From NCBI GenBank assembly GCA_003225005.1, contig QIAN01000253.1:1-40295 (forward strand): a stretch of 40,295 nucleotides of DNA, read 5' to 3'. Below the pieces are notes generated by a model. The model saw nothing but the letters and a program-made list of their open reading frames with translations, was not told the origin of the DNA and made no database searches. The position numbers and the translations under genes were made by a program. How positions within the stretch are numbered: position 1 is the stretch's first letter; each line of letters opens with the position of its first letter. The DNA is from Acidobacteriota bacterium. GTDB taxonomy: Bacteria; Acidobacteriota; Terriglobia; Terriglobales; Acidobacteriaceae. Below are positions 37,404 to 40,295 of the stretch, in pieces.

Positions 37404-39209
37404 TTATCGTTTGCTCAAGGTTAAAACCTGTCTCTGGAAAATGTCGCTCAAGTATTCTTCCGGCCTGGGCGAGCGGCCTTCGACCGCCGCCCGTTCGGTC
37501 TGGAACGAATCGTAGGAAAAAGGGGTGCCCGCCAGGAAAAACGGATGAATGTTGTCGGTGAAAGCCACACTGGCAAGTGCCGCCGCAAAGAGCCGGTCGG
37601 TCCCGGCACTTTTACTGACCGGCTCCAGATTGCCCTCCGGAGTGCGCACCAAACTCGCACATTCATTGACTAAAGTGGGCGAGCGGATAATGGCGATTTC
37701 GCGTTCCACATGGCTTTTAAAATTCATCAGCATATGTTCCCGGTAGCGGCCGGTAGTCTGATAATGCTTGGCGCTGAAACCCGCACTGAAAGAGTCCGGT
37801 CGCCGGAAATAATAATGGCTGACCGGGAAATGCGCGCTCAGTTTGTCCGGATACCCGATCCCCAGATCGTTCTGGACCCGTTCAATTTCCTGCATGACTT
37901 CCGCGCCGCCGCCCTGCATCTCGATATTGATCAAGGTCGGCGCAGTCCCGCTATAGGCCCGAGCTAGCAACAAAAGCACCCAGGCCTGTTCGAAAGGCGC
38001 CAGTCCCCTGGCCGCAAACTCGGCTACCTGTTCCAACTTGTCGGTGTAACCGCGCCAGACACTGGCCACCGCCAGATCACTGCTCTGATCAACCCCGTGA
38101 CTGGGATCGTGCCCGATCACGTAAAGAACCCCATCGCCACTGACCGGTTCGCGGTAAATCTCCAGATCGTAATAATGACCCTCTGCAGAAATCTCAATCC
38201 GGGTCGACAGAATTGAATCAGTCGCAAAACCAAAATAAAACCTCTTAGGCTCATAACCTTCTTCGGCTACGGCCATCTGCCGGTTCAGGGCCGGACCCCG
38301 GATATAAGGGTTACCGCTGAACTGAAACGCCTCTTCGGGTAAGGGCGGATACTCCTGTAACATCATTTCAGTGTCCTGACCGTATTCCTCCGCCAAGGTA
38401 AAGCGCCACCAGGCCCATTGTTCCGCGCTGATTTGCCACCCGTACCGGCGCCGGACCGCACTAGCCCAATGGGTTTCTTCGCTCGAGAGCCGCTCGTCCC
38501 AATAGGTCTTGAATGCTTCGGTGTCCCGCTCGCAAACGTAGGAGTCCACTAACCACCAGCCCACAAATATCTGCCGCTGACTGGTCGCTTTGCCCGCCAC
38601 CCGCCACAGGTCCCGGAACAGGTTGTTACCGTTAGCGGTCGATTCCAGAATAAATAACCGGTGCGGATTCTGTTTGGCCAATGCCGCCATCATCGATTTG
38701 TAGCCCCGGTCATCACTCCAATACGCCACCTCGCTCCCGTGCAACAAGCTTAAACCCAGCCCGCGACCCAACGCTCCCTTTACCCGCTGGTTCGCATTGG
38801 AGTACAGCAGCCGGCTCCGATTGCCAAACTCGATCCGGCTCTCGTTGTCCCCCAATACCGGCTGGCGCCACTCCTGATCGGCTGGCAAATCACTCACATA
38901 ACGGCTGACCACACTGCGGAAAAAACTCTTGCGCTCATCCTGGTCAGCCACAATCAGCCCGTTAGTCCCATCGTGCCGGAAACACCAGTACAAATCAAAG
39001 GCTAACGCAATGGTCGTCACTAACGCCTGTCGGCACTTCAATATTACAAAATGATGGATCCCCTCACCCAAGCCTGCAATGATCTGATCAATAACAAAAA
39101 TCTGCGATCGCCTCGGGACCAAGGGCGTAATCCCAAGTTCTTTTGCCTCAATCTGTAGCTTTGGACAAAACGATAAGAAGATATCCCGGTCAACGGCTGC
39201 ATCTTTCAA
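37404..39209 (-). CDS. terL: Large terminase subunit
   Basis: At 601 residues the protein has both TerL halves. ATPase: 'VILKCRQALVTT' (55-66) is the P-loop-like region, 'LLHGSEVAYW' with Glu160 the Walker-B/catalytic site, and 'ILESTANG' (187-194) the coupling motif. Nuclease (RNase H-like): 'VIGHDPSHGVDQSSD' with Asp368, 'INIEMQGGG' with Glu430 and an acidic position further on. The P-loop lacks the usual glycine. The start is a TTG at 39209; no upstream ATG, GTG or TTG is available. The enzyme packages the genome and cuts it. It follows a small-terminase candidate and precedes the portal, with one gene between. Confidence 0.92.
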   Translation of the reverse strand: MKDAAVDRDIFLSFCPKLQIEAKELGITPLVPRRSQIFVIDQIIAGLGEGIHHFVILKCRQALVTTIALAFDLYWCFRHDGTNGLIVADQDERKSFFRSVVSRYVSDLPADQEWRQPVLGDNESRIEFGNRSRLLYSNANQRVKGALGRGLGLSLLHGSEVAYWSDDRGYKSMMAALAKQNPHRLFILESTANGNNLFRDLWRVAGKATSQRQIFVGWWLVDSYVCERDTEAFKTYWDERLSSEETHWASAVRRRYGWQISAEQWAWWRFTLAEEYGQDTEMMLQEYPPLPEEAFQFSGNPYIRGPALNRQMAVAEEGYEPKRFYFGFATDSILSTRIEISAEGHYYDLEIYREPVSGDGVLYVIGHDPSHGVDQSSDLAVASVWRGYTDKLEQVAEFAARGLAPFEQAWVLLLLARAYSGTAPTLINIEMQGGGAEVMQEIERVQNDLGIGYPDKLSAHFPVSHYYFRRPDSFSAGFSAKHYQTTGRYREHMLMNFKSHVEREIAIIRSPTLVNECASLVRTPEGNLEPVSKSAGTDRLFAAALASVAFTDNIHPFFLAGTPFSYDSFQTERAAVEGRSPRPEEYLSDIFQRQVLTLSKR

Positions 39210-39234
39210 GTTAAAAACCCGGTTTTTGACCGCT

Positions 39235-39807
39235 TCACAACGCCACGTGTTTCTTAAACGCCTGGCCTACATAATCCGCCTGCACTTGAGCCTCCTTTTC
39301 CGCCTTTTCACTAGCCCGCTTTAAGCCCCCTTTATCCGGACTCACGATCACTAACATCGGCTCAAAAGCTTCCCCCTCATCCACATACCACTTCGCCCGA
39401 TACGCGTTCTCCACCTTTTCCGGATAATATTTCCCGCGCCGCTCCCCCTTGATCTGGGTCCAGCTAAGCGCCCACCGCTGCCGGTTCTTTACCTCCAAAG
39501 TCTCCGGATCTATCCCCGCTGTCTCCAACCGCTCCCGCCACCGCTTGCCCAGATACCACCGCCGACGCCGCCCCTGGTAATCCCCGTCCGCATGCGTCCT
39601 GACCCCCAAGATACTCGCCGCCCGCCGCACCACCGCCAACGTCACCGGCGCACGCCCCTCTTCCGCGTCCCTACCCAGATAGGCCACCAGCATCCGCATC
39701 ACCTCCAAGACGTCCTCATCGTATGTCCACCACTTTACCCAGCTGCCGTCAGGCGCCCGCTGCGCATCTACCAGCGTCTCTTCCTTTCCTGTCCGCTCAT
39801 TCCACAT
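39235..39807 (-). CDS. Small terminase subunit candidate
   Basis: This 190-residue protein is the first gene of the late operon and lies directly before TerL. It is basic, helical, with a Trp-rich middle ('RRRRWYLGKRWRERLE', 'NRQRWALSWTQIKGERRGKYY') and a charged coiled end, a composition common to TerS proteins, which bind the packaging site. No recognised family signature is visible, so the call rests on position. The ATG at 39807 follows a weak ribosome site (GAGAG). An extended -10 promoter lies about 20 bases upstream. Confidence 0.55.
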   Translation of the reverse strand: MWNERTGKEETLVDAQRAPDGSWVKWWTYDEDVLEVMRMLVAYLGRDAEEGRAPVTLAVVRRAASILGVRTHADGDYQGRRRRWYLGKRWRERLETAGIDPETLEVKNRQRWALSWTQIKGERRGKYYPEKVENAYRAKWYVDEGEAFEPMLVIVSPDKGGLKRASEKAEKEAQVQADYVGQAFKKHVAL

Positions 39808-39823
39808 TGCTCTCTAGCCCCCA

Positions 39824-39854
39824 TTTATATCACTCCCCTCACCCCTTTACCCAA
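39824..39854 (-). promoter_or_regulatory. Late promoter, extended -10 type
   Basis: On the minus strand the sequence TGATATAAAT gives an extended -10: TGn followed by TATAAA (39829-39824). A TTGGGT element (39854-39849) could act as a weak -35, 19 bp upstream. It points into the small-terminase gene and the whole late operon. The upstream region is A/T-rich. A phage-encoded activator may be needed because the -35 is poor. Confidence 0.55.
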
Positions 39855-39859
39855 ATAAA

Positions 39860-40295
39860 AATGCGGAAAAACCCTATTCTTAAGCTCCACCCCAACCTCT
39901 TCTGCCTCCAAAAAAAACTTTTTACCCCAGCCACGTTTGGCCAAAAATCTTTTTACAGCGCGGCACGTTTGGGTCGCTTCGCGTTGTGGGGGGCGCCACC
40001 CCCGGCCGTTGGTGCGTTTCAGTGCAGCTGGCTGCCCGCTTTTGGCTCCCTCTGTCTATATATAAAGAGCGCTCCGGCCGTGGCCGCCGAGAACGCCCTA
40101 GCTCCGCATACTCTAAAGGGCGCTGGCGCTCTAAAGGGCGTTTTCAGACCTGCTTTCCACCCCTGAAGCGCGTGTGTAAGTGGTTGGTGCAGAACCACTT
40201 AAGTCGGCACATCTACTTTGGACAAATGCACGCGTATGCGAAGTGGGGCAGAGAAGTGAGAGTACAGAAGTACTCTAATAGTAGACTTCGACAAG
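39860..40295. other. Structured non-coding right end
   Basis: No convincing gene lies here; the open plus-strand frame to 40166 has no protein-like composition. Two perfect hairpins are visible: AAGTGGTT/AACCACTT (40178-40185 and 40193-40200, 7-nt loop) and AGAGTAC/GTACTCT (40259-40265 and 40270-40276, loop AGAA). CTCTAAAGGGCG is repeated at 40111-40122 and 40129-40140, and the AGGGCGTT of the second copy can pair with AACGCCCT at 40092-40099. The neighbouring terminase genes make this a candidate packaging or regulatory region. Confidence 0.5.

Noticed and set aside
39723-40166. 147-codon plus-strand frame at the right end
   Set aside because: It overlaps the small-terminase start and promoter, and the product has Pro/Leu/His/Ser-rich non-protein-like composition.
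1-40295. Integration or lysogeny module
   Set aside because: No integrase, recombinase, excisionase or recognisable repressor gene was found; the IS110-like protein lacks the catalytic domain.
1-40295. tRNA genes
   Set aside because: No complete cloverleaf with a T-arm GTTCRANNC and matching acceptor stem was found by eye; the hairpins at 40178-40276 do not form one.
1-40295. Direct terminal repeats at the window ends
   Set aside because: The two ends share only CAAG, which is no more than chance.

Overview
The window looks like a complete or nearly complete genome (about 40.3 kb) of a tailed double-stranded DNA phage. It carries one terminase, portal, capsid, tail and lysis set, no bacterial housekeeping genes and no tRNA. 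The virion set has podovirus character: a portal, an adaptor, a beta-propeller-like tail protein, a collar-domain fibre and three very large soluble 'internal virion'-type proteins, with no sheath, tape measure or tail-assembly chaperones. I see no integrase, excisionase, parA or recognisable CI-type repressor, and no DNA or RNA polymerase. The host cannot be named from sequence alone. Base composition is near 50 % G+C, and Shine-Dalgarno sites are present at some starts and missing at others. The family mix (Gp88, a DUF6745-like protein, 'HPIAPGG' repeats) would fit an uncultured soil or water bacterium.

Layout: (1) 1-545 is non-coding or holds only doubtful tiny ORFs. (2) 560-3638, plus strand: a strong promoter drives Gp88 and a run of small proteins, including a lipoprotein and two zinc ribbons. 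(3) 3684-7494, plus strand: a second promoter carrying the same palindrome as the first drives a recombination/nuclease block (ERF annealing protein, RecB/Cas4-like PD-(D/E)XK protein, Holliday-junction-resolvase-like nuclease, a DUF6745 pair, small DNA-binding candidates). (4) 7503-11718, plus strand: a region with two competing hairpins, a Pro/Gly/His repeat protein, a one-helix membrane protein (holin candidate), a secreted beta-helix protein, a ~600-bp array of 18/37-nt repeats, an HhH protein related to the C-terminal half of IS110 transposases, and an M15 endolysin. (5) 11715-39807, minus strand: the late operon read from the right end: small terminase candidate, TerL, portal, scaffold, capsid, adaptor, tail proteins, internal virion proteins, small membrane proteins, a glycosyltransferase-like protein and tail fibres/spikes. 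One plus-strand gene (27014-27499) sits inside it. (6) 39860-40295: structured non-coding right end next to the terminase genes, a likely packaging or regulatory region.

The two transcription units converge at about 11.72 kb. Early genes are probably controlled together through the shared TCACWGTGA operator, and late genes start from an extended -10 promoter at about 39.83 kb. The most unusual element is the repeat array at 9779-10445. It runs in register into the N-terminus of the HhH protein gene and has no match to a feature type I know. Other notable points are a paralogous pair of beta-helix proteins (one secreted, one virion-type), an internally duplicated glycosyltransferase-like protein, and an RlpA-like barrel at the front of a 1784-residue virion protein.
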